Part shown: positions 35,442 to 46,940 of the stretch, in pieces
How the letters are laid out: each line of letters begins with the position of its first letter
Position numbering within the stretch: the stretch's first letter is position 1
Source: Chrysopilus asiliformis
Taxonomy: Eukaryota; Arthropoda; Insecta; Diptera; Rhagionidae
Reading direction: 5' to 3'
Assembly: GCA_964034945.1 (NCBI GenBank)
Contig: OZ035962.1
Span: 10,739,789 to 10,803,788, forward strand
Length of the DNA: 64,000 nucleotides
The notes under the pieces: generated by a model
What the model was told of the DNA's origin: nothing
Databases searched by the model: none
Seen by the model: the letters and a program-made list of their open reading frames with translations, nothing else
Program-made: the position numbers and the translations under genes

Positions 35442-35990
35442 TGGCCACGCTATACATCCCAGAATTCCCGGGACAGTCCCGGATTTAGATATGTTGTCCC
35501 GACGTCTCGGTAACTAAACTTTTGGCCCGGATTTTTCAATTTTGTACTATAATTTATCAAACGCTAGAGAAAACGATCACTAAATATGCAAAAAAAAATA
35601 CTTTAATTGGGCTGAGGGTTACGGTAAATCACATTTTTTTCATCTGTATTGCATTCTTGTCAGCGTTTAAATAACTGAGTCGCATGAAACACAAAGGGCT
35701 TCGCCTGCGGCTCATTTCTTTTTAGTGACGTTGTTACAATCTTAGTTGTATTTATTCATGGGGCGTTAAGAGCATAAAAAGTTGAGTTAGTTCCTGCTTG
35801 GGGCCCTGTAGATTTTGATTTTAATTGCACATTCTGTGTAAAAAAAATTTCACCTGCGGCACACATTTCATACTTTTTTTCCTTTGGTTTTCATCAAAAT
35901 TCAAGTTTTTTTATATGAAATTCGTTGTTTCGATAATGATCTGTTTCTGCCATCCACCCCCACCGCCAATTTGGTCCCGGAATGACCCAA
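35442..35990 (+). mobile_element. GGGACAGTCCCGG family, copy 3
   Basis: Left part CCCGGGACAGTCCCGGATTT, then GATATGTTGTCCCGACG, a middle with CGCCTGCGGCTCATTTC and CACCTGCGGCACACATTTC (the block is duplicated here), and a right part with CACCCCCACCGCC and GGTCCCGGAATGACCC. Termini are diverged. Confidence 0.5.
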
Positions 35991-36688
35991 AACAAATATC
36001 GGCACTCTAATTAATTATAATCAACCTTTCGGTAATCAATTTTTAAAATTATATCTCGCTTTAAAATCTTTAATAAGTACTTGATTTTTAAAATTGTTAG
36101 TAAAAAAATCAGTTAGCAACATTGACTAATCACATTTTGTGAGCAAAAAGTAAACCGTTTTAATATATTCAAATTAATTAATTAATGAAGTAGTCACATA
36201 TAAAATGCAAAAAGTTGAATATATGCAAATTTATCAATACATTTTTATTATACTTGTTTGATCTATTTTGTTCCTATAAACTCTAAGTTTTATAATTCTT
36301 ATTCAGCCAAAATTAGAAAAGTAAACTAATTAAGTGGATAGGTTAGATAAAAATTAATTGCAAATTGATATAAATGATATAAATATAGATTATGATGCAA
36401 TAAAATTGTTTAATCGTTTTCTGTAAAACTTCAGCGCTTCAAGAAGTTTTAAAGTGAAATACTTGACAGGAGTTTAAGATCAATGATTTTGATGTCGTGT
36501 CCTGAAAAATAAGATTTATAATAAATTAATTTCGAATACTCAAAAGTGATTTGTTTCACAATGCCCGACTTTTTCCCTGCAGTTATTAGGATTTTTTTTA
36601 TCGGTTGTTGCTCTTTTGTCCCAAAGAGGCACAATTCAAAATTTGAAATTTCCAATTTTTTATGAAAAACTGTTATTAACATAAAAAA
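35991..36688. other. intergenic, no gene seen
   Basis: AT-rich. The minus-strand frame at 36449-36682 adjoins and partly resembles repeat sequence. Confidence 0.4.
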
Positions 36689-36835
36689 AGTTACAATTGC
36701 CAGGGGCCAATCATCAGATACTCTATATGAGGGCAGACAAAATTTTCATGAAAAAAATCCAGGAGATTGGGGAAGAGACGAAATGTGTTTTGAAAATATG
36801 ATTTTACATAACCGTTTCATAGATCAAAATCCAAT
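36689..36835 (+). repeat. CAGACGG-family fragment, copy i
   Basis: Keeps the family start AATTGCCAGGGGCCAATCAT and ATACTCTATATGAGGGCAGA, then breaks off into an inverted module (CATAGATCAAAATCCAATCG). Confidence 0.65.
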
Positions 36836-36867
36836 CGGAACTGATTCAATGATTAAACACAAACAAT

Positions 36868-37361
36868 CAGGGTATTCACAGTCCTCTTTTAAATTGCGAG
36901 TAATTTTACCGGTCGGTAATTGAGTCAAATTTAACAGATTTTTACCGAGACGGTAATTTGGTTCATGTAAAAATGAATTACCGGATTTGGTAATTGTAGA
37001 CATGCCTTTAGTCGTGTTTTCCGGCCCGGTTAGTCGGTATCAAGAATCAACCGCGAGTGGCGCTAGTAATGTTTTTAGTTGTCAAATTTTCTCGCTGGTT
37101 TTTGGTTAATCTCATCGGACTGATGCAAATTTTTTCAATTTTGATAGCCGTTGCCACAATAGAAATTCAAAAGAATACATCAAACATGGATTTAAAGGTA
37201 TGTGACAATAAAATTCGCAGTTCATGATTTGGTCACGTATCAAATAAAAGAGCTGTTCTCAAATCTGTGCTGTGGGATGTTCACAGCAGAATATTTTCAG
37301 TCTTTTAATATTACCGAAAACACCGAATACCCAAAATTAAAAGAGGACTGTGAATACCCTG
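36868..37361 (+). mobile_element. CAGGGTATTCACA MITE, copy 1
   Basis: The terminal repeats CAGGGTATTCACAGTCCTCT are exactly inverted at both ends for more than 20 bp. The element is flanked by AAT (36865-36867 and 37362-37364). Length is 494 bp. The interior contains several TTACCG/CGGTAA palindromes. Three-bp duplications are produced by PIF/Harbinger and CACTA-type elements; the terminus does not decide between them. No transposase. Confidence 0.85.
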
Positions 37362-37589
37362 AATATAATCGCTCAGATTACCTGAAATTTTTTTTTTTGC
37401 TTTTCCATATAATTGTCATGTGGTTTAAGGCAATCGAGGTACAGAAGTCGAGTTCTTATGCCGCGTACATACTGGAGTTCGCACTGTTTACAGACACATC
37501 CACACAAAAGAAAGTTTTATTGATGTTTTTTTATGCTCCCCCTACCTTTCCTCTGCTATATTTAGTTTTGGAAAAATTATGTAAAAAAT

Positions 37590-38255
37590 GATACTTTTTA
37601 AAAAATCTTGGGAACCGTTAAAGAAACATAAAAACCGGTAAAGCAGAAAATGTTGGAAATTTTATTTCCTTTGAATTTGGTTATATGCATTTTTTTATAA
37701 TAGCGCATAATTACCCAGAAATGTTCATAACACTGATTTTTTTTAAATATTATATTGAGAGCCGTTAGAGATACGTATAAACCGTCAAAGCAAAAAAATT
37801 AGAAAAAAATTATTTCCTATAAATTTTGTTATATAAATTTTTTCACAGAAGTGCATAGTTTTCGAGAGTTTTTCAAAAAACTGACTGTTTTTCAAATATC
37901 TTGAGAACCGTGAGAGATAAAAAAAAATAGTTAAAGCAAAAAATGTGGAAAATTTTATATCCTTTAAATTTTTTTTATATTCATTTTTCCCGCATAAATT
38001 CCTAGAAAAAACTGTATTTTTTCAACAAAAATTGTATTGTAATCCCTACTTTTTCAAAAGTTGATACAAAACTTTTTCATTCACGAAAAATTTCAAGTCG
38101 AACAGACCGACAGACAGATGCCCGGACATCCTCAGAATTTTGCCTGAAACGGATTTTGTACTGATCAGAAATATTCTATCTGCCTCCGATCTGGAGTCGG
38201 TCTCCCTCATGAATACAAGACTTTCCCTCTATAGCAGAGGATAGTAATTACATGT
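37590..38255. repeat. tandem-module repeat with TTTCCCTCT terminus
   Basis: Three modules of about 120 bp (CTTGGGAACCGTTAAAGAAA, GAGAGCCGTTAGAGATACGT, CTTGAGAACCGTGAGAGATA) are followed by AGACCGACAGACAGATGCCC, TGCCTGAAACGGATTTTGTA and TTTCCCTCTATAGCAGAGGA. The same terminal part is seen inverted at 61000-61150, so modules and terminus form one element of at least 650 bp. Confidence 0.7.
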
Positions 38256-38322
38256 CCCTGGATATCGGCCCTTGAAAATTATAGTCTGCCATATTAATAT
38301 TATTTTTTTAGGTTTTCCGTTT

Positions 38323-38696
38323 ACGTCTATTTCATACGCAGGGCAAGTTTTGCCATGCTGCTTGCAGGTCAATCAAAAACAGTGGGTTTTGATGAGAAAA
38401 TAAGAAACTCGTTGCCCTGCTGTTTTTAAAATTAATAGTTTTTGAAATGTCGTAAAATAACTTTTATTTATTTGCCCTGCATTTCATATCTTGCTAGTTA
38501 TTTTTTAAATGAGATTTTCCTTTTAAATATTGAGGATCGTCATAGTAAGTAAGCTTTAAAATTTTTGTTTTAATTTTTCAGTGATTGGTATAACAGGGCC
38601 TTGATAATAGTTATATTGGGCTGTAAAATCAAATTATTCTGTGCCATGCTGGAATATGAAATGCCCGGCAATTTGCCCTGCGTATGAAATAGACGC
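38323..38696 (+). mobile_element. MITE with 24-bp inverted ends and 9-bp target duplication
   Basis: Flanked by TTTCCGTTT at 38314-38322 and 38697-38705. The inverted ends read CGTCTATTTCATACGCAGGG, differing only in the outermost base. Length is 374 bp with no coding content. A 9-bp duplication suggests the Mutator (MULE) superfamily; if only 8 bp count, hAT would be possible. A truncated relative with the same terminus ends at 48254. Confidence 0.85.
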
Positions 38697-38705
38697 TTTC
38701 CGTTT

Positions 38706-40591
38706 GGGGTTGTTTTCTTGACTGCTTTTTCTCTTTTCATTATCGAAGAAGCAAGTACGTACTTTGTCTAATATCCGCCACTTTTGTTGACTGATGATTA
38801 TTTTTTTAGACATATCAAATTGTGCTAAAATGTACCGCACATTAAATACTCTTCATTTATTCTCCATATTCTATATTGGTACCCTGTATCCTCACATTAG
38901 TTTTTTTTAAAAAAAGTGGTGTCGAAAAAACTCATGGCGTACGGAACAAAAAAATTCTCAAGGTACGATTTCTCGTAAGACTTATGAAAATCTTAGAAGA
39001 ATTATAAAAGTCCCATATCAATGCGGTTTTGAAGTTTTTTGAAAATTCTCATATTAAATTTTGAATTGGGTTTATCAGTTGACTTGATTTTCTCCTACCA
39101 CCTAAAATTTGATAAAACTTAAATATATATGTACCTATCATAAAAAATCCAACCGAAAACCCTGTTGTGGAAAGCAGGTTTCATGATTTTCGGCATCATT
39201 TATCACTTAAAATTTTACAAAATCAACGTGAAAAAAATTATGTCTAACCTTCCCTACTCAATCTGAGTTTAGTATAAGGGTTCATTCCCCCGTGAGAAAA
39301 ATATATAAAAATCCGATTAAATTCATTTATTATATGTATTTTCATTAAATTCTATTTAACATAAAAAAATCAAGAACTTTATGTAGGAGATATCTGTAGA
39401 AGCCTGTTCTTCTTCATTAGATTCTCATTTTTCAAGGGGGATGATGTCACTAAGAATTATGTTGAAGTGAATTTTTTTAATAGTTGAAAAGTTGATTTAT
39501 AGCCGGGTCGGGTCATCCAGAGTTTATAAATATTTCTTTTACTCCCAATTAATTCCAGTAAGCCGCCAGCTGATAAGTACTACTAAGATCACTCCACTTT
39601 AATCCAGACACAATACGGAAAGAAAAAATTGGCAAATTTCGCATAATCACGGTCCAGAAGAAAGATTTTTTTTCTTTCTGATTAAATTAAATTGGAGTTA
39701 ATGAATTTCATTGGGCTGAAAACGATTTAACTCTAATTTATGTAAAAATTAAGTTCGAGTTTAGTAAAAAGTTTTTACCTTTCTGTTCTACATTTATCTT
39801 TCATTCGGCCATTCTGAGGTTTTATTTTGAAGGAACCGTTCCTTAGTGGTATTTGAGACTCAAAGTGTTTGAGACTCTTTTACATACATTTTATGTACTC
39901 GTAAGTACTTTCCAGTGAATTAAAATTAACAATTCTTACAAATATACGATATTATAATAAAAGTGCATTCGAAAAATTTTGTTTGATTTAAATTAGCAAA
40001 AGTTTATCTAATTTGTTAATAAACGTATTTCAGAATTAAATTTGAATATTAATGGGATATAACATAAGGCGCTCTATTGAAATTCTAATTTATTACGACT
40101 AGTTTGGAGAACTGCATTTGCATTCGCCGACATTTCTTTTCTAACATCGTCATGCTTTAGAAATTAGTGTATAACTTTTTTTTATAATTGATTAAATCTC
40201 AGATTTACAAAACGATAGTTTAACGGTTTTTATAGAAAAGTCTATTATTAATCATTTAAATTTTGATGTATTCATTAAAATTTACAAAAGTTTCCAGTAT
40301 GTTTTATCAATATTCCAAACACTAGAAAACAATGTCTATTTAAATCTACGTATTCAATCAAAATATTTCTGAAAAATGCAAAAGTTTTTAATATACAAAT
40401 TTGCAATTTGTAAGATTTTGGACATAATACCATTTAGTAGGTATTTAATATGTTTTCCCGATGAAACTGGCGCTAATAAATTTAGTGATATTAATAGATA
40501 TCTAAAGTTGTGAAGTTATTAGTATTAGAAATTAATTTAGTTCTTCTTGTTAACAAATTAAGATGCTTATGCTATTCATATTTATTTTATT
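38706..40591. other. intergenic, no gene seen
   Basis: AT-rich without supported features. Confidence 0.4.
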
Positions 40592-40960
40592 CTAGCTTGT
40601 ATACCCATCGCTACCGAGTTAAAGTTTTTTTGCTCAGTTTTTTTTAACCAAAAAACCTAGAAATAACTTTAAACTTTTCAAAGAAAACCGGTATCTTATC
40701 AAGACTTCTATTTCGAGTTTTGAACCACCGAATTCGTAATCAGCAGCCCCAAAAACTTCCAATTGACATTTCTCAGCCTCCTGATGGTAAAAATCAATGT
40801 TTTAAAACTTCAAACCCATACCCACCCCTATTTACGCACTTAGGGATGAAATTTCGAAAAACTCTTTAGTGAGCATCTACTTGATGGGTGAAACCTACTG
40901 TGATTTTTTTTAAATTTCTAGCTCGAGGGGGTTGGGCTGGTCATTAATATGTCAGTAAGT
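40592..40960 (-). mobile_element. Helitron-like element, copy 3 (inverted)
   Basis: On the minus strand it ends CGATGGGTATACAAGCTAG, the same kind of GGGTATACAAGCTAG terminus as the copies at 16615 and 51481. Interior blocks GGGGCTGCTGATTACGAATT and GGTTTTTTGGTTAAAAAAAA align with copy 1. The 5' boundary is uncertain. Confidence 0.55.
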
Positions 40961-40979
40961 CAGTCGTAACAAATGTTTG

Positions 40980-41955
40980 CCGACAATTGCTTATATAAGA
41001 GAGCGGGAAAGGAGTGGTCCGATTGGATTTTGATGTATGGATAAGTTATGTAAAATCAAATTCTAAACACATTTCGTCTTTATAAATTTTTCGATACAAT
41101 GCACAATTTTCGAGAAAACGGGGAAAAGGTATTCCATTTGTATGGATGAGTATGTAAAATCCTTTTATAAATACATTTTGCATTTTCAATATGACTCGCC
41201 GTTTTCGAGAAAATTGCAAAAAACTGTTTTGTTTGTATGGGGGAGGTTTGAAGGAATGGTCCAATTTTGCACGTTCAAAAACTCGGCCTAGCCTTTTACG
41301 AGAAACGTAACTATACTAGATTTCAAGCTCAATCTTTTCGAAAGTTATGGTCAGGGTATTAACAATCCTCTTTTAATTTTCGGTATTCGGTATTTTCGGT
41401 AATATTAAAAGACTGAAAATATTCTGCTGTGAACATCCCACAGCACAGATTTGAGAACAGCGCTTTTATTTGATACGTGACCAAATCATGAACTGCGAAT
41501 TTGATTGTAAAATATGTCACATACCTTTAAATCCATGTTTGATGTATTCTTTTGAATTTCTATTGTGGCAACGGCTATCAAAATTGAAAAAATTTGCATA
41601 AGTCCGATGAGATTAACAAAAAACCAGCGAGAAATTTGACAACTAAAAACATTACTAGCGCCACTCGCGGTTGATTCTTGATACCGAATAACCGGGCCGG
41701 AAAAAACGACTCAAGGCATGTATACAATTACCGAATCCGGTAATTCATTTTTACATGAACCAAGTTACCGTCTCGGTAAAAATCTGTTAAATTTGACTGA
41801 ATTACCGAGCGGTAAATTTACCCGCAATTTAAAAGACGACTGTGAATGCCCTGGGTGTTCATAGACGAATGGACAGACGGACGGGCAGACGGACAGACAA
41901 ATGGATGGACACCCAGTTGTAGTTCATTTTTGTGTCCGATGATTGGTTCGATTTT
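40980..41955 (+). repeat. CAGACGG-tailed dispersed repeat, copy j, split by a MITE
   Basis: Runs up to GAAAGTTATGGT at 41351 and resumes at GGTGTTCATAGACG (41854), so the intact phrase can be read across the 502-bp insertion. Two tandem modules and a CAGACGG array (41874-41900) are present. Confidence 0.8.
41352..41853 (-). mobile_element. CAGGGTATTCACA MITE, copy 2
   Basis: Inverted relative to the copy at 36868 and similar over its length. Ends are CAGGGTATTAACAATCCTCT and, inverted, CAGGGCATTCACAGTCGTCT, flanked by GGT (41349-41351 and 41854-41856). It interrupts a CAGACGG-family repeat, which shows the boundaries exactly. Confidence 0.88.
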
Positions 41956-42924
41956 TTTAGACGGCAAAAATTAATAAAACTTTGAAGATTGTAGACAATT
42001 TTTAGGACACTAAAATATTTAAAAAAAATATCCAGATTTTGTTTTTCTCAATGACGTTACATTCCAAAACGGGGCCGCTGTTCCTCTCAAATGACATTTT
42101 GCAATAAAAAAAATCGCGATTTTGACTAAATTGAATTTTCATGTATAAAAAAGTTATATAGGATTACAATGAATGAACGATTTTCGAGAATATCGCATGA
42201 ACTTTCTCTGTTTTCGTAAGTGCAGACCATAATTGTAGTGCAGACCTTTTCTATTCAAGTTTAATATAATCGTTTCCTGTATCTCAATTCTAAGAAAGAA
42301 TAATTTCGAAAAATTCTTTACACAATTGTTGAAAGCATGATTTTTTGCAATCGATTTTTATACTCACGGAAAAACTTGTCTCTATTATTCACTACAAAAT
42401 TAGTAGGTACTGTTAAAATATTAATTGCGTGAATATTAATAATTTCCGCAATTCAATTACCACCAACATAATTTATGCTCTAAAACCCATTCCATCACTT
42501 AATTACACTTTAGCAAAGCACTCATCTTGTGGTTAATAGCGGCTTAGCACTGCGGAAATATTTTTGCCATTTATTTTTTAAGTGAAAACAGAATTATTTT
42601 TTGAAATTATTAAATTAAATCAAATTGGCAAAAAAATATCTGATGTGAACAGCACATGATTTTTTTCTTATAAAAAATCTATTATACGATCTTGCGAAAT
42701 TTACTTTACGAATAAAATTTTAGTTTATCTAAAAATATGATTTTTTTTACAAAATCTTAAATATCGCGATGACGGTAAAAAACATTGCATTGCGGTAAAA
42801 GGAAAAAATGTAGATATTAATATCTTTTATTCTTCTTTAAACTGTTTTTTTTCGTCATCCAATAATTTAGCATGAAATTGCGATCAACGTTGTGCACAGC
42901 AGTGAAAGCGACCTGGAAACTTTC
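41956..42924. other. intergenic with a module fragment
   Basis: AT-rich. ATCGCGATGACGGTAAAAAA and GCGGTAAAAGGAAAAAATGT at 42760-42815 belong to the tandem-module family. No gene seen. Confidence 0.4.
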
Positions 42925-43486
42925 CAATAAACATAAGAAAAGCTACAATTGTCAGAAACCAATCCTCAAATACTCTATAAGAGTTTGTCTTACTAAAAAA
43001 TCCATTTGTTTGAGAAGTGTGGGGAGGGGGGGGGGGGATTCGATTGAATTTTATTTGTACGGAAGAGGGGAAGGATTCGTCCAACTGGGTTGTCATGTAT
43101 AGATGAGTTATGCAAAATACTATCATAAACTCATTTTACTTTCATGATTTTTTTCAATATAACTGACCGTTTCCGAGAAAGTCGCAAAAAACGGTCTCGT
43201 TCGGATGGGGGAGGAGGAAGGGGATGGTCCGATTTAGTCCACTCAAAAAACTAGCCTTGCTATTTATTAGAAATGTAACTGATCGAAAGTTGAAGCCTCT
43301 AGCTCAATCCTTTCGAAAGTTAAGATGTTTACGATCAAACGGACAGACAGACGGACAGACAGACAGACGGACAGACAGACATGCGGTCAGACAGACGGAC
43401 AGACAGACATGCGGTCAGACAGACGGACAGACAAACGGTCAGACAGATGGACAGACAGACGGACAGACGGGCAGACGGACAGACGG

Positions 43487-43522
<36 letters not shown>

Positions 43523-43702
43523 ACAGACATACGGACAGACAGACAGACAGATAGACGGGCATATTGACGGACAGAAAGACGGACGGATATGCCCCAATCA
43601 AAATCTTTTGTTATTCCAAACTCCCTGGTAGTTCATCTTTGCGTCCGACGATTGGCCCGATGCGTTACAATCGATATACTAAATCTTATATACTCCTTAT
43701 AT
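42925..43702 (+). repeat. CAGACGG-tailed dispersed repeat, copy k, main part
   Basis: Starts ACATAAGAAAAGCTACAATT and includes modules with G-rich patches (43019-43037), CAAGCCTCTAGCTCAATCC-like sequence and the largest CAGACGG array of the family. It is cut at 43702 by a hAT element and resumes at 44579. Confidence 0.85.
43343..43577. repeat. CAGACGGACAGA minisatellite
   Basis: About 235 bp of 4-bp-based units (CAGA, CGGA) with higher-order repeats such as ACATGCGGTCAGACAGACGG occurring twice. The Thr-Asp-Arg-Gln frames and their Ser-Val-Cys-Leu complements here are artefacts. Confidence 0.95.
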
Positions 43703-44578
43703 CAGCGATTCTCAACCTGTGGGGCGCGCCCCCCATTTAAGGGGGGGGGGGGGGGGGGGGGGGGCGCGAGCATATCCAAGACAAAATATTTAAAAAAGTT
43801 TATTAATTGACTGAAAGGAAAGTACATACCCACATACAAAACAAAATACATTTCGACACTATTAACTTACGCTTGGAGCACAATGAACGCGAAACCAACG
43901 CAACTACAACGCTCTGAACTGTCACGCACTGCAAAATTCTAGCGGCAGAGCACAATGGCAGCTCGTGAAGTAGTACAAGTGACATAATATAAAGTGGTAT
44001 AAACTTGGAAAAATTACAAAAATGGATAATTTTGAAGCGATAATTTGCTTTGTTGGTCTTTATCTTTGTTATTTGCATTAAGGCTATCAATTTTTCCTCG
44101 AACGGCATTTTCCAACCTCACTTTATGAACTGTCAACGCAGAATTCTGCGGCAAAGTTAGAAGTTTGCAAACTTTTGCGTTGCGGTTACGTTGTAGCTGC
44201 GTTCTATACGTTCACTGTGCTCACTTCAAACAATTTGTGGGAACCAAACTTTTAAGTGACAGTTTCTGCGCCAGTTTCGCGTTCATTGTGATTTCAGGGT
44301 TAAAACAACTTCTCGCGAAACCGCAAAAATGACGCAAGAGCAATAAAAAGGCACCGGATTCTTGTTTTGTCAACGCTGAGGATCGGTGTTGCCAAATGTC
44401 AATAAATTACTGTTTTCTTGGTAATTTGTGTTTAAAATAAGGGGAGTAGTGTAGGTTTAGCGCCAAAATACTCAAATTACATTATTATTGTATACATTTT
44501 ATTGTATGCAGGAGGGGGGCGCGATGACAATTTTGATTGAAAATTGGGCCGCGAATACTGAAAGGTTGAGAAACGCTG
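43703..44578 (+). mobile_element. hAT nonautonomous element nested in a repeat
   Basis: Exact 8-bp duplication CCTTATAT at 43695-43702 and 44579-44586. Termini are CAGCGATTCTCAACCTGTGG and, inverted, CAGCGTTTCTCAACCTTTCA, the classical hAT type. Near the left end GGGGCGCGCCCCCC is followed by a G-run (about 43741-43764), and near the right GGAGGGGGGCGCG. The 876-bp interior has no intact transposase. Confidence 0.93.
43879..44291. repeat. internal inverted repeat within the hAT copy
   Basis: CACAATGAACGCGAAAC at the left is exactly inverted as GTTTCGCGTTCATTGTG at the right, with similar sequence continuing inward to GTCAC/GTGAC. A third related copy, inverted, reads GTTGTAGCTGCGTTCTATAC (about 44190). 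It could be a second nonautonomous element nested in the first. Confidence 0.7.
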
Positions 44579-44612
44579 CCTTATATGATATATAAGAGTA
44601 TAAAGGAGTATA
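44579..44612 (+). repeat. CAGACGG repeat copy k, resumed end
   Basis: The palindromic terminal TATATGATATATAAGAGTAT of the family continues here after the hAT insertion. Confidence 0.7.
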
Positions 44613-45789
44613 AAAATTGGAATTAGAATAGGAATTAGTATGCAATTAGACAGTTTCGTACACGCGCCTAATTTTCAACAGTTGTAATATTGTATTGAAT
44701 TAATTAGCCAAAATGTTAGTTTGACTTGCTGTTTTTTATTTTAAATACTTTCCACACAACACTGGGATTCATAAAAAACAAAGATCGCATGCGACTAAAA
44801 ACATAATAAAACCCGATCCGTGCCGTCAATCGGAGGTAAAACATAATTTTATAACCAATTTAACAGAAACCGTTGCGACACCCTAGTGACCGTGAAATTC
44901 TCATTCATCAGTGTCTCACGAAAATGAACCAAATGCCTTCCCGACAATTAAGAAAAAATGCCGAAAATAGTAATAATAATGGCTAGTAATGGGTAGAGAA
45001 ATAATAAGAAATATATCTGCAAGGTAACCTTTTATTGGGCAAGAATCGCAATCATATTTTGTACCTTTCAAACTTTAGGTGTTGTTATCAATAGCATCCA
45101 CGATCCTCAGTTAATAACCCAGCCGAGCTTAGTTCCTTTTCACATTTTTTTCCAAAGGCAAAGAAAAAAAACCATAATTTTTCAGAAGATTCGCGAAGAA
45201 AAAAATGTTACATGCAGGCAGGCATGATGGAAAAAATAAGAAAAATTTAGATCAAAACGATTTCACTCACAATACGAGTGTGGCCTAAACCTTGACGGAA
45301 ATTGTCGAAATGTCTTTAAGATCGCTCTTTTAAAAAATAATAAACACTCCAATGTAATAAAAAAGATTGATGAGCAAATGGTAGTAGCTGAAATGGTATT
45401 GATCTTCAAGTTTAGTCATTTATGGGCAATAACTTATGTACTCGAATACCACAATCATCGTAACATACCCATAGAGCAGCATAAAATATGAATTGAAAAC
45501 ACAACAAGCCCCCGAAAACTTTAAAAAATTATTCCACTTTGTTTAAGATCTAGTGGCACATGAAAAAAAACTAAAATTTGACAAAACGAACCAGAAAATC
45601 TATCAAAGAAGTCTTTTAGATTTGCGCTCAAAAAAAATCTCCTTTTTAACTATCGCTTTAAGCAAACAGGTGGTTTTTAGATGGAAACAAAAAGAACAAA
45701 ATTCAAAAAAAAATTAGTAATAGTATGGAGCTATGAATCTCCCAAATAAATTCGCAAGGCGTCAAAACATTGAACAAATACTAAAATCC
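44613..45789. other. intergenic, no gene seen
   Basis: AT-rich spacer upstream of gene B without supported genes. Confidence 0.4.
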
Positions 45790-45797
45790 AACCGGTT
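45790..45797. promoter_or_regulatory. candidate Grainyhead-type site upstream of gene B
   Basis: AACCGGTT, the palindromic consensus of Grainyhead/CP2 factors, about 340 bp before the predicted start of transcription. Related GGCCGGTA and TAGCCGGTAA lie at about 45821 and 46000. Inference from motif only. Confidence 0.35.
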
Positions 45798-46095
45798 CAA
45801 TGTGTATTTCTATTATTATGGCCGGTATGGTACAAGTATTTTATGTCGGATTGATGATGGTATGTCATAGCATGGCGCATCATTCGCATATACTGTTGTA
45901 TGGATTAAGTTTCTTTTTTTCATGTTTACACATTAAGAGTAAAAATGCATGGTTAGAGGTGAAGTGAATATGATGCATATGTGAGTGTTAGATGAATGGT
46001 AGCCGGTAAATCGCGTAATTTTTTTTTTTTTTTGAACCGCCCCGGGTGTTTGAGTTATGGTTAATATACGAACATTTCAAATGAGGATCAAATCA

Positions 46096-46161
46096 TATAT
46101 ATAATGAGGGTATTCCAACGGTTCAGTATCATTCGAGAGTTCATCTAGTTGCAGTCAAGTT
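46096..46161 (+). promoter_or_regulatory. core promoter and 5'UTR of gene B
   Basis: TATATATAA at 46096-46104 and initiator TCATTC at 46129-46134 are 35 nt apart (first T to initiator A). The 33 nt from the initiator, TCATTCGAGAGTTCATCTAG and then TTGCAGTCAAGTT, align without gaps with those of genes C, D and E. Confidence 0.7.
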
Positions 46162-46194
46162 GTAGTAGACAAAAATATACAAAAATCCGTCAAT

Positions 46195-46940
46195 ATGGTA
46201 ATTTTTTGCATAAATTTGCTAAAAATAAATGTGCATCTTTTGGGATTAAAATTATTTTGTATTTGCAGAGAATATTCGTTGCATTCACTTTGATCGCTGC
46301 CGTTGCCGCTGATGTATCACATTTGGCGCCAGCCAATGACTATTTGCCACCCTTCCAAGGTGGTGGTGGTGGTGGACAACAGCCCACCAATGAATACTTG
46401 CCACCATTCCAGGGAGGTGCAGGCGGTGGTGGTTCAGGATTCGGAGGTGGTTCAGGATTTGGTGGTAGCTCAGGATTCGGTGGTAACTCAGGATTCGGTG
46501 GTAACTCAGGATTCGGTGGTGGTTCAGTTGGCGGAGGATTCGGTGGTGGTTCGGTAGGAGGTGGTTTTGCTGCTGCTCCAGCCCCTCAATATCACGCACC
46601 AGCCCCTGCCCCCGCCCCGCAATATATTGCACCAGCCCCTGCCCCACAATACCATGCGCCAGCTCCACAATATGGCGCCCCAGCTCAATCATTCGGTGGT
46701 TCATCAGGATTCGGTGGTTCTTCATTCGGTGGTTCATCAGGATTCAGTGGTTCTTCCGGAGGATTTGGAGGTTCATCAGGATTCGGTGGTTCTTCCGGAG
46801 GATTTGGAGGTTCATCAGGATTCGGTGGCTCAGGATTCGGTGGCTCAGTTGGAGGTGGTTTCGGTGGTGGCGATGCTGCACCAGCACATTCCTTTGGCGC
46901 TGATGGATACCGATACAAGAAACCCGTTCGTCGGTTCTAA
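46195..46940 (+). CDS. glycine-rich secreted YLP/GYR protein, gene B
   Basis: Two exons: ATG alone at 46195-46197, intron 46198-46268 (GT...AG), exon 2 to the stop at 46938-46940; 224 residues. The signal peptide is MRIFVAFTLIAAVAA, followed by DVSHL, two motifs NDYLPPFQGG and NEYLPPFQGG, a glycine-serine region of GFGGSS-like units, a central APAPQYHAPAPAPQY block, a second GFGGSSGG region and the C-terminal APAHSFGADGYRYKKPVRRF. Predicted role is a structural protein of cuticle or another extracellular matrix: Gly-rich and Ala-Pro blocks are usual in such proteins, and YLPP and GYRY match the Pfam YLP and GYR motifs. The intron right after ATG is typical of insect cuticle genes. Other-strand frames here are shadows. 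Confidence 0.92.

Noticed and set aside
37202..37591. 129-codon frame
   Set aside because: Starts inside the CAGGGTATTCACA MITE and runs out into neighbouring repeat; no motif.
43224..43631. Thr-Asp-Arg-Gln repeat frames and their complements
   Set aside because: Products of the CAGACGG minisatellite within a dispersed noncoding repeat.
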